Positions 1 to 9,919 of a DNA stretch of 64,000 nt are shown in pieces (position 1 is the stretch's first letter; each line of letters opens with the position of its first letter). The stretch comes from an uncultured Pseudomonas sp. (GTDB lineage Bacteria > Pseudomonadota > Gammaproteobacteria > Pseudomonadales > Pseudomonadaceae): the NCBI RefSeq assembly GCF_913774235.1, contig NZ_CAJYDW010000012.1:558001-622000 (forward strand), given 5' to 3'. A program made the translations under genes and the position numbers. Below the pieces are notes generated by a model. It did no database searches. It had not been told where the DNA came from and saw only the letters and a list, made by a program, of their open reading frames with translations.

Positions 1-1730
1 TGGTTCGGATCGCCCCACTCGTCGTACTCAGTCACGGTCAGCGGCAGGTCCGGCTTGAGCATGGTGTTGAGCACGTCGACGAAGGGTACCTCGGCGATGG
101 CCGCGGCATAGAGGTCGGGCCGCTGGTTGAGCACTGCGCCGATCAGTAGCCCGCCAGCGCTGCCGCCGCTGATGACGATCCGTTCTGGTGTCGTCAGGCC
201 CTGCTCCAGCAGGTGCTCGGTGCAGGCGATGAAGTCGTCGAAGGTGTTCTGCTTGTGCTCCAGCTTGCCGCTGCGATACCAGGCTTCGCCCAGCTCGCCG
301 CCGCCACGCACATGGGCGATGGCGAAGCGCACGCCACGGTCCAGCAGACTCAGGCGGGCATGGGAGAACCAGGGGTCGAGGCTGTGGCCGTAGGCCCCAT
401 AGCCATAGAGGTAGAGTGGGGCGCTCTGCGGCAGGTCGCGTCGGCCGACCAGGCTGATGGGGATACGGGTGCCGTCGGGCGCGGTCGCCCACAGGCGGCG
501 GCTCTCGTAGGCATCGGCATCGAAGGGGCCTTCCACCGGCACCTGCTTGAGCACCCGCTGGGTGCCGCTGGCCAGCTCCAGCTCGCGAATCTCCGCCGGA
601 CGATTGAGCGCCTCGTAGCGCAGGCGCATGACCGGACTGTGGAATTCCAGCACGTCCATCGCATCCAGGCTGTAGACCTCGTCCGGCAGCTCGACGCGAT
701 AGGGCGCCTGGCCGTAGGGACGGACCTCCAGGATCGGCAGGCCGGCGGTGCGCAGACTCAGCACCAGGGCATGGGCGCCCAGGCTCGCGTCCTCCAGCAT
801 CACCTCCGGATCATGAGGCACCAGCAACTCCCAATGCGCTCGCGTGGGACGCTCTTCGGCAGCCCGGTACAGCGCGAAGTTGATGCCGTCCTGGTTGCTG
901 CGCACGTACCAGCCATCGACGCCATGGTCGGGGAAATACTCATGGCCTTCCTCACGCGGCGCCAGGCAGACGAAGGCCTCGTCCGGCCGATCCGCGTCCA
1001 GCACCCAGGCCTCGCTGGTGGTCTTGCTGTGGGACAGCAGCAACAGCTTGCGCTCGGAACTGGAACGATAGCAGCCGAGGAAGAAGCGGCCATCGGTCTC
1101 GTGGAAGACCAGCTGCGGCTCGGCATCGCCCAGGTGATAGCGATAGAGCTTGTGCGGACGATGGGCGTCGTCCCGCTCGCCGAAGAACAGGGTGCGACTG
1201 TCGTTGGCCCAGGTCAGGCTGCCGTCGCATTCTTCGAAGGGCAGCTCGGTCACCTGGCCGGTGACCAGATCCTTCACATAGAGCCGGTAGGTCTCGTCGC
1301 CGACCTGATCCAGGCTGTAGGCGAGCTTGCTTTGGTCCGGACTGACGGTGAAGCGACCGACGGAGAGGAAGCCCCCATCGGCGATGGCGTTGCCATCGAA
1401 CAGCAGTTCCTCGCTCGCGGCATCCGGCGTCAGGTCGCCAGCGGCCGGACGGCGGCAGCGGTAGTTGCGGCCGTATTCGTCGCCGGCCTGGGTGCGTTGG
1501 TAATAGAGATAGTCGCCACGCGGGACCGGCAGCGACAGGTCCGTCTCGCGAATGCGTGCGCGGATCTCCTCGAACAGTTGCTCACGCAGGGCGGCCTGGG
1601 GCGCCAGCTCGGCCTCCAGATAGGCGTTCTCTGCCTCCAGGTGCGCCAGCACCTCGGGAGCGTCGCGCTGTTCCAGCCAGACGTAAGGGTCGTCACCAGG
1701 GGCGCGGCGAGCGGTGGGGGCTTGGGTCAT
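1..1730 (-). CDS. ptrB: Oligopeptidase B (protease II), S9 family, C-terminus outside window
   Basis: Serine peptidase of the prolyl oligopeptidase family; oligopeptidase B cleaves small peptides after Arg/Lys in the cytoplasm. About 576 codons are visible; the gene runs off the left edge before the catalytic Asp/His. The N-terminus carries the family's DDPYVWLE-type opening, followed by a beta-propeller region rich in YxxD/W blades and then the hydrolase domain with the nucleophile motif GGSAGG near positions 150-190. The start at 1730 is chosen because AAGGAG lies 6 nt upstream and no family similarity precedes it. A long antisense frame on the plus strand over the same stretch is a shadow. 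Family assignment is firm; the exact cleavage preference is inferred. Confidence 0.93.
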   Translation of the reverse strand, partial: MTQAPTARRAPGDDPYVWLEQRDAPEVLAHLEAENAYLEAELAPQAALREQLFEEIRARIRETDLSLPVPRGDYLYYQRTQAGDEYGRNYRCRRPAAGDLTPDAASEELLFDGNAIADGGFLSVGRFTVSPDQSKLAYSLDQVGDETYRLYVKDLVTGQVTELPFEECDGSLTWANDSRTLFFGERDDAHRPHKLYRYHLGDAEPQLVFHETDGRFFLGCYRSSSERKLLLLSHSKTTSEAWVLDADRPDEAFVCLAPREEGHEYFPDHGVDGWYVRSNQDGINFALYRAAEERPTRAHWELLVPHDPEVMLEDASLGAHALVLSLRTAGLPILEVRPYGQAPYRVELPDEVYSLDAMDVLEFHSPVMRLRYEALNRPAEIRELELASGTQRVLKQVPVEGPFDADAYESRRLWATAPDGTRIPISLVGRRDLPQSAPLYLYGYGAYGHSLDPWFSHARLSLLDRGVRFAIAHVRGGGELGEAWYRSGKLEHKQNTFDDFIACTEHLLEQGLTTPERIVISGGSAGGLLIGAVLNQRPDLYAAAIAEVPFVDVLNTMLKPDLPLTVTEYDEWGDPN

Positions 1731-1819
1731 GCGGGCTCCTTGTGCGCCGCGTGGAAGCACGCGGTCGGGGCAAAACCGTTATCATAGGCTTCCCCTTCCC
1801 GCTATCGCCATGGATCGCA

Positions 1820-2293
1820 ATGACCGAGCAAGAGTACCTGATCGCCTGGGCCGTCTACGCCATCGCCGCGTTGCTGCTATTGGTGGTGACCTTCAAGGCC
1901 ACCGGCTGGCTCTGGCGCTGGCTGCGCGAACCCATTCGCCTGGTCGCGGCGGTACTCCTGCTGACCCCGACCATCGCCGACCCGGAGCACAGCTTCTATG
2001 CGCCGGCCATCGCCGTGACCGTGCTCGACCTGGTGTTCAAGGTGGGTAACAGCGCCTGGTCGGCGGTGGCGGACCTCTCCGTCGCCGGGGCCCTCGCCCT
2101 TGTGCTCTACCTGGTCTTCGTCATCGTTCGCTGGCTGTACTGGCGTTCACGGCCGAAGACGGCCGCCGTTGCCACGACCGACCCCGCGGACGACCCGCTG
2201 CCGGAAGCGCCCGCCGCACGGCGCGGAGCCCCCGCACCCGCCGAGCGCCGCGAAACCCGTGGCCGTGGCGAGCGCGTCGAACCCCGGCTTTAA
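1820..2293 (+). CDS. Conserved hypothetical inner-membrane protein
   Basis: A 157-residue protein of unknown function. The sequence shows three to four hydrophobic stretches (roughly residues 10-25, 38-52, 56-75 and 84-102), including an LVLYLVFVIVRW segment, then a positively charged, Pro/Ala/Arg-rich C-terminal tail of about 45 residues that is probably disordered and cytoplasmic. I chose the start at MTEQEY because the residues upstream in the same frame read like non-coding sequence; the ribosome binding site is weak. It is divergent from ptrB and lies upstream of the amidotransferase. I recognise no named domain. Confidence 0.75.
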   Translation: MTEQEYLIAWAVYAIAALLLLVVTFKATGWLWRWLREPIRLVAAVLLLTPTIADPEHSFYAPAIAVTVLDLVFKVGNSAWSAVADLSVAGALALVLYLVFVIVRWLYWRSRPKTAAVATTDPADDPLPEAPAARRGAPAPAERRETRGRGERVEPRL

Positions 2294-2391
2294 TCCAGGC
2301 TTGCGCCCGGGGCGTCACCCATTCAGCATGCTTGCCATGGGCAGCGGCGGCAGCCGCGATCGAATCAGGCAGCCACCCCGGAGGGACGGAC

Positions 2392-3165
2392 ATGTGTGAA
2401 TTGCTGGGCATGAGTGCCAACGTGCCCACGGATCTGGTCTTCAGTCTCCAGGGCTTGATGCAACGCGGCGGCCGCACCGGTCCGCACCGCGACGGCTGGG
2501 GCGTGGCCTTCTACGAGGGTAGGGGGCTGCACCTGTTCAAGGACGCCCTGCCGGGCGCCGACTCCGAGGTGGCCAAGCTGGTCCAGGGCTATCCGATCAA
2601 GAGCCACACCGTGATCGGCCATATCCGTCATGCCAATGTCGGGGGCGTCAATCTGGCCAACACCCATCCCTTCGTGCGCGAGCTGGGTGGCCGCTACTGG
2701 AGCTTCGCCCACAACGGCCAACTGCAGGACTTCTGGCCGGAGCCGCGCTTCTACCGCCCGGTCGGGGATACCGACAGCGAGGCGGCCTTCTGCAGCCTGC
2801 TGGACCAGGTCCGCGAGCGCTTTCCCGAGCCGGTACCGGTGGAGATGCTGCTGCCCCAACTGGTGAATGCCTGCGACGGCTTTCGCCGGAAGGGCGTCTT
2901 CAATTGCCTGCTCAGCGACGGTGACTGGCTGTTCAGCTTCTGCACCACCAAGCTGGGCCACATTACCCGTCGTGCACCCTTCGGGCCGGCTCACCTGCGC
3001 GATGCCGAAGTCCATGTCGACTTCAAGGCCGAGACCACCCCCGACGACGTGGTCACCATTGTCGCCACCGAACCCCTGACCTCCGACGAGGTCTGGACCC
3101 TGCACCAGCCTGGCGAATGGCATCTCTGGTGGAATGGCGAGATCGTCACCCAGGGCCGCGTCTGA
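2392..3165 (+). CDS. yafJ: Class II glutamine amidotransferase, YafJ type
   Basis: An Ntn-hydrolase of 257 residues resembling YafJ and the glutaminase half of GATase type 2 enzymes. The start is fixed by the family: Met is directly followed by Cys2, the N-terminal nucleophile exposed after Met removal, and GGAGG sits 8 nt upstream. Visible landmarks are the DGWGVAFYE segment, GHIRHAN with the Arg and His of the glutamine pocket, THPF, and SFAHNGQL. There is no fused synthetase domain, so the ammonia acceptor is unknown. It is followed 18 nt later by the DUF2937 gene and is probably co-transcribed with it. Confidence 0.9.
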   Translation: MCELLGMSANVPTDLVFSLQGLMQRGGRTGPHRDGWGVAFYEGRGLHLFKDALPGADSEVAKLVQGYPIKSHTVIGHIRHANVGGVNLANTHPFVRELGGRYWSFAHNGQLQDFWPEPRFYRPVGDTDSEAAFCSLLDQVRERFPEPVPVEMLLPQLVNACDGFRRKGVFNCLLSDGDWLFSFCTTKLGHITRRAPFGPAHLRDAEVHVDFKAETTPDDVVTIVATEPLTSDEVWTLHQPGEWHLWWNGEIVTQGRV

Positions 3166-3183
3166 ATAGGAACCTCACCGGCG

Positions 3184-3696
3184 ATGTTGCGTAGCTATAT
3201 CCGTATGCTGTTGTTCTCCGTGGCCCTGCTGGTCGGGGTCCAGGTGCCAGGATTCATGCTCGACTACGAGCAGCGGGTGGATGCCCATCGGCTGGAGTCC
3301 GAGCAGTCCCTGAGCGGTTTCCGGCGCACCGCGGAGCAATACTTCGAGGGCAGCCTCGAGCGCCTGCTGGCCCACTACCAGGCGAGCGACGACCCGGTCT
3401 TCCGCAGCGACGCCGACAGCCTCGGCATACTGATGCGCCGCAATGCCCTGTTCGACGAAGAGTGGCAGGCGTTGCAGGGGCCCTGGTACGAGAAGGCCTG
3501 GCGCATCCTGGTGCGTCCCAATCCCGAGCTGCGTGACGAGACCCTGCGGCAGTACCGCTATCAGGTCGTACTTACCCCAGCGGCCATCGCCTGGGGCGTC
3601 GGACTCGGCCTGGCGCTGGCGGTGATCCTGGAAACCCTCGCCCTGTGGCTGTCGATCCTGCTCTACCCCAGGCGACCGGCGCGGCGGATTTCCTAG
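3184..3696 (+). CDS. DUF2937 family membrane protein
   Basis: A 170-residue protein matching the DUF2937 family pattern: an N-terminal membrane segment (about residues 7-26), a long acidic/amphipathic extracytoplasmic region with an EQRVDAHRLE-type helix and ARG/LEU heptads, and a second membrane segment near residues 137-160 ending in a basic tail. Function unknown. It starts 18 nt after the amidotransferase stop, with no terminator between them, so the two are likely one transcript. Confidence 0.8.
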   Translation: MLRSYIRMLLFSVALLVGVQVPGFMLDYEQRVDAHRLESEQSLSGFRRTAEQYFEGSLERLLAHYQASDDPVFRSDADSLGILMRRNALFDEEWQALQGPWYEKAWRILVRPNPELRDETLRQYRYQVVLTPAAIAWGVGLGLALAVILETLALWLSILLYPRRPARRIS

Positions 3697-3744
3697 GTCG
3701 CAGAAAAAAATTCACGTTTTCAGGCGTTTAGCTGAAAAAAGGGC

Positions 3745-3772
3745 TTGACGCTCCGGTGCCGCTCTGTAGAAT
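3745..3772 (+). promoter_or_regulatory. Sigma-70 promoter for tRNA-Val
   Basis: TTGACG (3745-3750) and TAGAAT (3767-3772) are separated by 16 bp, placing transcription start about 7 bases before the mature tRNA. Both hexamers are close to consensus. Confidence 0.75.
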
Positions 3773-3785
3773 GCGCACCCACAGC

Positions 3786-3862
3786 AGGCACGTAGCTCAG
3801 TTGGTTAGAGCACCACCTTGACATGGTGGGGGTCGTTGGTTCGAATCCAATCGTGCCTACCA
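3786..3862 (+). tRNA. tRNA-Val (anticodon GAC)
   Basis: A 77-nt cloverleaf. The 7-bp acceptor AGGCACG pairs with CGTGCCT; the D arm is GCTC/GAGC; the anticodon stem CCACC/GGTGG encloses loop TTGACAT, giving anticodon GAC; the T arm carries TTCGAAT; the CCA end is encoded. A near-consensus promoter precedes it and a hairpin terminator follows. Confidence 0.97.
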
Positions 3863-3891
3863 AACAAAACCCGCACTGCTGGCGGGTAACG

Positions 3892-3924
3892 AAAAAGGGC
3901 GATCCGAGAGGGTCGCCCTTTTTC
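3892..3924 (+). terminator. Intrinsic terminator after tRNA-Val
   Basis: The stem GGGCGA/TCGCCC, extended by flanking A-run/T-run pairing, surrounds a short loop and is followed by TTTTT. It lies 30 nt after the tRNA CCA end. The A-run on the left side also allows termination from the opposite direction, toward the convergent yfdX gene. Confidence 0.85.
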
Positions 3925-4056
3925 GTTTGCCTGTCTTATCCGAATGCCTCGGGTCCCTATCCAAAAAACCGAGAGGCGTTCCGGTTGGATGGCCTCTCTT
4001 GAGGTTGGTCGGTTCGCGCCTCCGGCGCCGCAGAGGGCGCCGGACAGCTCGAGTCG

Positions 4057-4779
4057 CTACTTCGACTGGCTGGTGGTCGGGGTGACCGTTTCGGTGAAGG
4101 AGCCTACGGGCTGCAGGCCTTTGCCGTTCGGGACGAAGTTCACGTCCGTCGAGGCGAAACGTACCTCGTCCTGAGCCTGCTTGAGGGTCAGATTGGCCTC
4201 GTAGTACTTGTTGTTGCCTAGCTGCTTCGCCGCCTGATCGACATCGGCGATGGTCTGCTTGAGCGGCGCCAAGGCAATGGACGTGTCGACGTTGACGCCG
4301 GCCAGGCGTAGCACTTCCGCGGCACCTTTGGCATCACCCTGTTTGAGTTTCTGGTTGGCGTCGGCAACCGCCTTGACTTTCTGCGGGCTGGCCAAGTAGT
4401 TGTCCTGGATAATGGTGTCACCCCAGATGGGTAGCCAGGTCTTTCCGGTAGTATCCATATCGGCCGTGCCCTGGCTGTCTTTGGCATTCAGATCCTTGGC
4501 GGCCTTGATGAAGGACGTATTATCCGTTTGCGCAAGTTTAAGCGCATGTTGGGCTGCCTTGACCTGTTCCTCGGCCTTCTTCGGGTGGCCTTGGAATAAC
4601 TCGACGCGTGCATTGGATATATCCGAAAACGCTTTCTGGCCTTCCGTGGACAGCGCCTGGAAGCTGCTCAGCTCGTTCGCGGCGGGCGTTTCGGTGGCGG
4701 CGTACACTGCAGCGGACGAGCAGGCGGCTACGATGGCGACTACCAGCATGCTCTTTGCCAGTTTGTTCTTGACGTTCAT
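4057..4779 (-). CDS. YfdX family periplasmic protein
   Basis: A 240-residue exported protein of the YfdX family. Members include E. coli YfdX, an acid-stress-linked protein regulated by EvgA with reported chaperone-like behaviour. A Sec signal peptide is clear (basic MNVKNKLAK, hydrophobic core, then AVYA before ATET). The mature part is an all-helical repeat rich in Ala, Lys and Gln, with the family's W-containing segment near residue 115 and a helical C-terminal domain, ending in a disordered Thr/Ser tail. It stands alone, convergent with the tRNA-Val unit, and has a long AT-richer upstream region. The substrate and the condition inducing it here are unknown. Confidence 0.88.
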   Translation of the reverse strand: MNVKNKLAKSMLVVAIVAACSSAAVYAATETPAANELSSFQALSTEGQKAFSDISNARVELFQGHPKKAEEQVKAAQHALKLAQTDNTSFIKAAKDLNAKDSQGTADMDTTGKTWLPIWGDTIIQDNYLASPQKVKAVADANQKLKQGDAKGAAEVLRLAGVNVDTSIALAPLKQTIADVDQAAKQLGNNKYYEANLTLKQAQDEVRFASTDVNFVPNGKGLQPVGSFTETVTPTTSQSK

Positions 4780-5195
4780 TTGCTGCCTCCAGCGGGATAT
4801 GCAATTGAAGTAAGTTTATCGCTCAGGTACCAGAACCAAGTTCTGTAGTGCCTGGGATCGATACTCCGCCTTGCGTCTTAAGTCCGGATTAACAGTTTTG
4901 GGTGATTTCTTGAATGCGGGCTGAACAGATTTGTTGAGGAAATTAGTCTGGCGTATTTAATCTTAAGATTAGTTAAGGAAGGTGTTCCGGGATTGGGTAC
5001 GAAGTTATAGAGGGCTTAACGCCTGGTCGAAAATTGAATGTTGCTGCGGGTAAAGACTGCACTACCGGGATGTGACCTCTTGCCTCCTTCGTGGCACCGG
5101 ACGTTTTCACGTAGACTGGCGGACGATTTTTTCCGGGACCGCCAGCTGATCCGTGACAGCGGCGCAGGGCGGTCCGTAGCGACGAGGAGAGGGCG
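4780..5195. other. Intergenic region, AT-richer, upstream of yfdX
   Basis: About 415 bases without a convincing gene, noticeably AT-richer than the neighbours around 4900-5010. It includes TCTTAAGATTAGTTAAGGA near 4961-4979 with a small CTTAAG palindrome. It probably holds the yfdX promoter (minus strand) and that of the small membrane protein (plus strand). I cannot place -35/-10 boxes with confidence. Confidence 0.5.
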
Positions 5196-5477
5196 ATGTC
5201 TCAAGTGGGTGAAGGACGGCAGATTGGCAAGGGGGGCTGCCTGGGCTTGATCCTGCTGTCGATCCTGTTCGCAGTGGTGGTCTTCGGCTCCATCATCTAC
5301 GTCTATCGCCACAATGCCACACCCACCAATCGTGCCAATGAGCAGCAGGCCATCGACCAATGCCTGGCGCGCGCCAACGCCCCGGATACCTCGCCAGCCG
5401 ATCGCCAGGCATTGATGGAAAACTGCCAGGAAATGCAGAAGCAATTCCTCAAGAAGTATCCCGGCGCCCCGCGCTGA
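5196..5477 (+). CDS. Small single-pass membrane protein, unknown function
   Basis: A 93-residue protein with a GAGGAGAG ribosome binding site 6-10 nt upstream. A short glycine-rich N-terminus precedes one transmembrane helix (about residues 16-38), followed by a soluble tail with two conserved-looking cysteines (in QCLAR and NCQEM) spaced about 24 residues apart, which could form a disulfide in the periplasm. I do not recognise a family. Confidence 0.7.
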   Translation: MSQVGEGRQIGKGGCLGLILLSILFAVVVFGSIIYVYRHNATPTNRANEQQAIDQCLARANAPDTSPADRQALMENCQEMQKQFLKKYPGAPR

Positions 5478-5683
5478 TCCGCTCGGCCGCCTTCGCGGAG
5501 TTGCGCCAGGTGGCCGTTTCTGAAAGGATTTCCGTCCCAAACTTCCAGTGATCCTTTCGCGTCGCCTCGGAATGCCTTGCGGCCCTGCCACTGTGCGGCA
5601 GGATTTCCAGCGGTGCGGCTGCTTACTGGCCAATCCCACCATGTGGCCCTTGGTATGGGTCACCACTGAGTTGAGGAGGCGCC

Positions 5684-7606
5684 ATGCCTGTCATTACTCT
5701 CCCCGACGGTAGCCAACGTCCATTCGACAAGCCCGTCACCGTAGCCGAAGTCGCCCAGTCCATCGGTGCCGGTCTCGCCAAGGCCACCATCGCCGGCCGT
5801 GTCGACGGCCAGTTGCGCGATGCCAGCGATCTCATCGATCAGGATGCGAACCTGCAGATCATCACCGCCAAGGACGAGGACGGGCTGGAGATCATCCGCC
5901 ACTCCTGCGCCCACCTGGTGGGTCATGCGGTCAAGCAGCTGTTCCCGACCGCCAAGATGGTCATCGGTCCAGTGATCGACGAAGGCTTCTACTACGACAT
6001 CGCCTTCGAGCGTCCCTTCACCCTCGATGACCTCTCGGCCATCGAGACGCGGATGCGCGAACTGATCGACAAGGACTACGACGTCATCAAGAAGATGACG
6101 CCGCGCGCCGAGGTCATTGAGGTGTTCAAGGCCCGGGGTGAGGAGTACAAGCTGCGCCTGATCGACGACATGCCCGAGGAGCAGGCCATGGGCCTGTACT
6201 ACCACGAGGAATACGTCGACATGTGCCGGGGCCCGCATGTCCCGAACACCCGCTTCCTCAAGGCCTTCAAGCTGACCAAACTGTCCGGCGCCTACTGGCG
6301 CGGCGACGCCAAGAACGAGCAGCTGCAGCGCATCTACGGCACCGCCTGGGCCGACAAGAAGCAGCTGGCCGCCTATATCCAGCGCATCGAGGAAGCCGAG
6401 AAGCGCGATCACCGCCGCATCGGCAAGCAGCTCGATCTCTTCCACCTGCAGGAAGAGGCCCCCGGCATGGTGTTCTGGCACGCCAACGGCTGGACCGTCT
6501 ATCAGGTGCTCGAGCAGTACATGCGCAAGGTCCAGCGCGAGCACGGCTACCAGGAGATCAAGACGCCCCAGGTGGTCGACCGCATCCTCTGGGAGCGTTC
6601 CGGGCACTGGTCCAACTACGCCGAGAACATGTTCACCACGGCCTCGGAAAACCGTGACTTCGCGGTCAAGCCGATGAACTGCCCATGCCACGTGCAGGTG
6701 TTCAACCAGGGCCTGAAGTCCTACCGCGACCTGCCGCTGCGCCTGGCCGAATTCGGTGCCTGCCACCGCAACGAGCCGTCCGGCGCCCTGCACGGCATCA
6801 TGCGCGTGCGCGGCTTCACTCAGGACGATGCCCACATCTTCTGCACCGAGGAGCAGGTGGAGAAGGAAGCGGCCGACTTCATCAAACTGACCCTGAAGGT
6901 CTACGCCGACTTCGGTTTCACCGACGTGGCCATGAAGCTCTCTACCCGGCCCGCCAAGCGCGTTGGCTCGGAAGAGCTGTGGGATCGCGCCGAGAAGGCA
7001 CTGGCCGACGCCCTCAATGCCTCGGGTCTGGACTGGGAATACCAGCCGGGTGAGGGCGCCTTCTATGGGCCGAAGATCGAGTTCACCCTCAAGGATTGCC
7101 TGGGTCGTAACTGGCAGTGTGGTACCCTGCAGTACGATCCCAACCTGCCCGAGCGCCTCGACGCCAGCTACGTCTCCGAAGACAACAGCCGTCAGCGCCC
7201 GGTGATGCTGCACCGCGCCATCCTCGGTTCCTTCGAGCGCTTCATCGGCATGCTCATCGAGCACTATGCCGGCCAGTTCCCGGCCTGGCTCGCGCCGACC
7301 CAGGCGGTGGTGCTCAACATCACCGACAAGCAGGCCGATTTCGCTCAGCAGGTCGTCGGCGAATTGAACGCCGAGGGCTTCCGCGCGAAGGCCGACTTGA
7401 GAAACGAGAAGATCGGCTTTAAAATCCGCGAGCATACTTTGCTCAAGGTTCCCTATCTCCTGGTTATTGGAGACCGGGAGGTTGAGACACGATCCGTTGC
7501 CGTGCGTACCCGTGAAGGCGTTGACCTGGGCTCCATGCCCATCGAGCGTTTCCGCGAGCTGCTCACGCAAGCGGTTTCCCGGCGTGGCCGGCAAGAATCG
7601 GAGTAA
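5684..7606 (+). CDS. thrS: Threonyl-tRNA synthetase
   Basis: Full-length, 640 residues. It charges tRNA-Thr and edits mischarged Ser. Domains in order: TGS (1-61), SAD editing domain (about 65-225) with [11 protein letters not shown] and the MCRGPH segment, class II catalytic core (about 243-535) with the zinc-ligand Cys in MNCPCHV and a class II motif around FRNE/HRNEPSG, and the anticodon-binding domain (about 540-640). The start follows GAGGAGG. The stop overlaps the possible first non-AUG codon of infC, as is typical of the thrS-infC-rpmI-rplT operon. In E. coli thrS represses its own translation through a tRNA-like leader; the 200-nt leader here was not resolved. Confidence 0.99.
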   Translation: MPVITLPDGSQRPFDKPVTVAEVAQSIGAGLAKATIAGRVDGQLRDASDLIDQDANLQIITAKDEDGLEIIRHSCAHLVGHAVKQLFPTAKMVIGPVIDEGFYYDIAFERPFTLDDLSAIETRMRELIDKDYDVIKKMTPRAEVIEVFKARGEEYKLRLIDDMPEEQAMGLYYHEEYVDMCRGPHVPNTRFLKAFKLTKLSGAYWRGDAKNEQLQRIYGTAWADKKQLAAYIQRIEEAEKRDHRRIGKQLDLFHLQEEAPGMVFWHANGWTVYQVLEQYMRKVQREHGYQEIKTPQVVDRILWERSGHWSNYAENMFTTASENRDFAVKPMNCPCHVQVFNQGLKSYRDLPLRLAEFGACHRNEPSGALHGIMRVRGFTQDDAHIFCTEEQVEKEAADFIKLTLKVYADFGFTDVAMKLSTRPAKRVGSEELWDRAEKALADALNASGLDWEYQPGEGAFYGPKIEFTLKDCLGRNWQCGTLQYDPNLPERLDASYVSEDNSRQRPVMLHRAILGSFERFIGMLIEHYAGQFPAWLAPTQAVVLNITDKQADFAQQVVGELNAEGFRAKADLRNEKIGFKIREHTLLKVPYLLVIGDREVETRSVAVRTREGVDLGSMPIERFRELLTQAVSRRGRQESE

Positions 7607-7611
7607 TCACT

Positions 7612-8160
7612 ATCAAGCAGCGTGACATGAGACAAGACAAGCGAGCCGCACCTCGGGCACCGATCAACGAAAATATCACCGCCCGGGAAGTTCGCCTTAT
7701 TGGCGCCGATGGTCAGCAAGTAGGCATCGTCTCCATCCAGGAGGCCATGCAGGCTGCCGAAGACGCCAAGCTGGATCTGGTGGAAATCACCGCCGACGCC
7801 GTACCCCCGGTCTGCCGGATCATGGACTACGGCAAGCACGTCTTCGAGAAGAAGAAGCAAGTCGCGGCGGCGAAGAAGAACCAGAAGCAGGCTCAGGTCA
7901 AAGAAATCAAGTTTCGTCCAGGGACGGAAGAAGGGGATTACCAGGTAAAACTACGCAACCTGGTACGTTTCCTAACCGAGGGGGACAAAGCCAAGGTCTC
8001 GTTGAGATTCCGCGGCCGGGAGATGGCCCACCAGGAGCTGGGCATGGAGCTGTTGAAGCGGGTCGAAGCCGACCTCGCCGAACATGGCGCCGTTGAGCAG
8101 CATCCTAAGATGGAAGGACGCCAACTCATCATGGTCATCGCCCCCAAGAAGAAAAAGTAA
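7612..8160 (+). CDS. infC: Translation initiation factor IF-3, apparent AUC start
   Basis: IF-3 binds the 30S subunit and proofreads the start codon and initiator tRNA. The N-domain ([14 protein letters not shown]), the helical linker rich in Lys ([14 protein letters not shown]) and the C-domain ([31 protein letters not shown]) are complete. The first AUG in frame is at 7627, but the family's N-terminus is usually longer and starts at a rare AUU-type codon that IF-3 itself discriminates against. AUC at 7612 lies 8 nt after GGAG (7600-7603), giving a 182-residue product beginning [13 protein letters not shown] at 7606 is too close to the same GGAG. The start is inferred from spacing and family habit. 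Confidence 0.95.
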   Translation: MKQRDMRQDKRAAPRAPINENITAREVRLIGADGQQVGIVSIQEAMQAAEDAKLDLVEITADAVPPVCRIMDYGKHVFEKKKQVAAAKKNQKQAQVKEIKFRPGTEEGDYQVKLRNLVRFLTEGDKAKVSLRFRGREMAHQELGMELLKRVEADLAEHGAVEQHPKMEGRQLIMVIAPKKKK

Positions 8161-8221
8161 CTACCAGGGCACTGGCAGGCCTTGCTGTTATGCGTAATCA
8201 CTCAATGCGGAGTATCCGAAC

Positions 8222-8416
8222 ATGCCAAAGATGAAAACCAAAAGCGGCGCTGCGAAGCGCTTCGTGAAAACTGCTGGTGGCATCAAGCACAAGCACGCTT
8301 TCAAGAGCCACATTCTGACCAAGATGACCACCAAGCGTAAGCGTCAGCTGCGCGGTACGTCGCTGATGCATGCATCCGACGTCCAAAAGGTCGAGCGCAT
8401 GCTGCGCCTTCGTTAA
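8222..8416 (+). CDS. rpmI: 50S ribosomal protein L35 (bL35)
   Basis: A 64-residue, strongly basic protein with the canonical [14 protein letters not shown] opening and [11 protein letters not shown] body. It is part of the large ribosomal subunit. Located between infC and rplT, with a 61-nt spacer after infC. In enterobacteria rpmI-rplT translation is repressed by L20 acting upstream of rpmI; whether that occurs here cannot be read from the sequence. Confidence 0.99.
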   Translation: MPKMKTKSGAAKRFVKTAGGIKHKHAFKSHILTKMTTKRKRQLRGTSLMHASDVQKVERMLRLR

Positions 8417-8446
8417 TCCTGGTCAAGAATTTAAAGGAAGTTACCC

Positions 8447-8803
8447 ATGGCTCGTGTTAAGCGTGGCGTCATCGCTCGTCGCCGTCACAAGAAAATCCTG
8501 AAGCTCGCCAAAGGCTACTACGGTGCCCGTTCGCGCGTCTTCCGCGTCGCTAAGCAAGCGGTAATCAAGGCAGGCCAATACGCCTACCGTGACCGTCGTC
8601 AGCGTAAGCGTCAGTTCCGCGCTCTGTGGATCGCTCGTATCAACGCTGGTGCTCGTATCAACGGTCTGTCCTACAGCCGTCTGATCGCCGGCCTGAAAAA
8701 AGCGGCCATCGAGATCGACCGTAAGGTACTGGCCGATCTGGCCGTGAACGAAAAAGCGGCGTTTGCTGCGATTGTCGAGAAAGCTAAAGCTTCGCTGGCT
8801 TAA
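8447..8803 (+). CDS. rplT: 50S ribosomal protein L20 (bL20)
   Basis: A 118-residue, very basic protein of usual length. The [20 protein letters not shown] opening and the AIWIARINAA-like [13 protein letters not shown] core are diagnostic. It binds 23S rRNA early in 50S assembly and is an autoregulator in E. coli. It starts 30 nt after rpmI with AAGGAAG in front. A strong hairpin follows before pheS. Confidence 0.99.
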   Translation: MARVKRGVIARRRHKKILKLAKGYYGARSRVFRVAKQAVIKAGQYAYRDRRQRKRQFRALWIARINAGARINGLSYSRLIAGLKKAAIEIDRKVLADLAVNEKAAFAAIVEKAKASLA

Positions 8804-8848
8804 GCCCCCCGGCAATCTCGCGCCTCTGGCGCGAAGCAACGTTATCGA

Positions 8849-8883
8849 TAGGGGAAGAGCCTCATAGCTCTTCCCCTATTTTG
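8849..8883 (+). terminator. Intrinsic terminator or attenuator between rplT and pheS
   Basis: A perfect 12-bp stem, TAGGGGAAGAGC (8849-8860) and its complement (8867-8878), with a 6-nt loop is followed by TTTT. It lies 17 nt before the pheS start codon, so some transcripts must read through or start nearby. No Phe-rich leader peptide was seen, so classical pheM-type attenuation is not supported. Confidence 0.75.
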
Positions 8884-8899
8884 TATCTGGAGTCCCTAG

Positions 8900-9901
<1,002 letters not shown>

Positions 9902-9919
9902 CTGCCAGACGGGAGTCCT

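Noticed and set aside
213..1787. 524-codon plus-strand open frame
   Set aside because: It is antisense to ptrB. Its composition is shadow-like (Gln/Ala/Gly/Val-rich), it resembles no family, and the minus strand encodes a clear S9 peptidase.
5660..7594. 644-codon minus-strand open frame
   Set aside because: Exact antisense of thrS; a product of high third-position GC.
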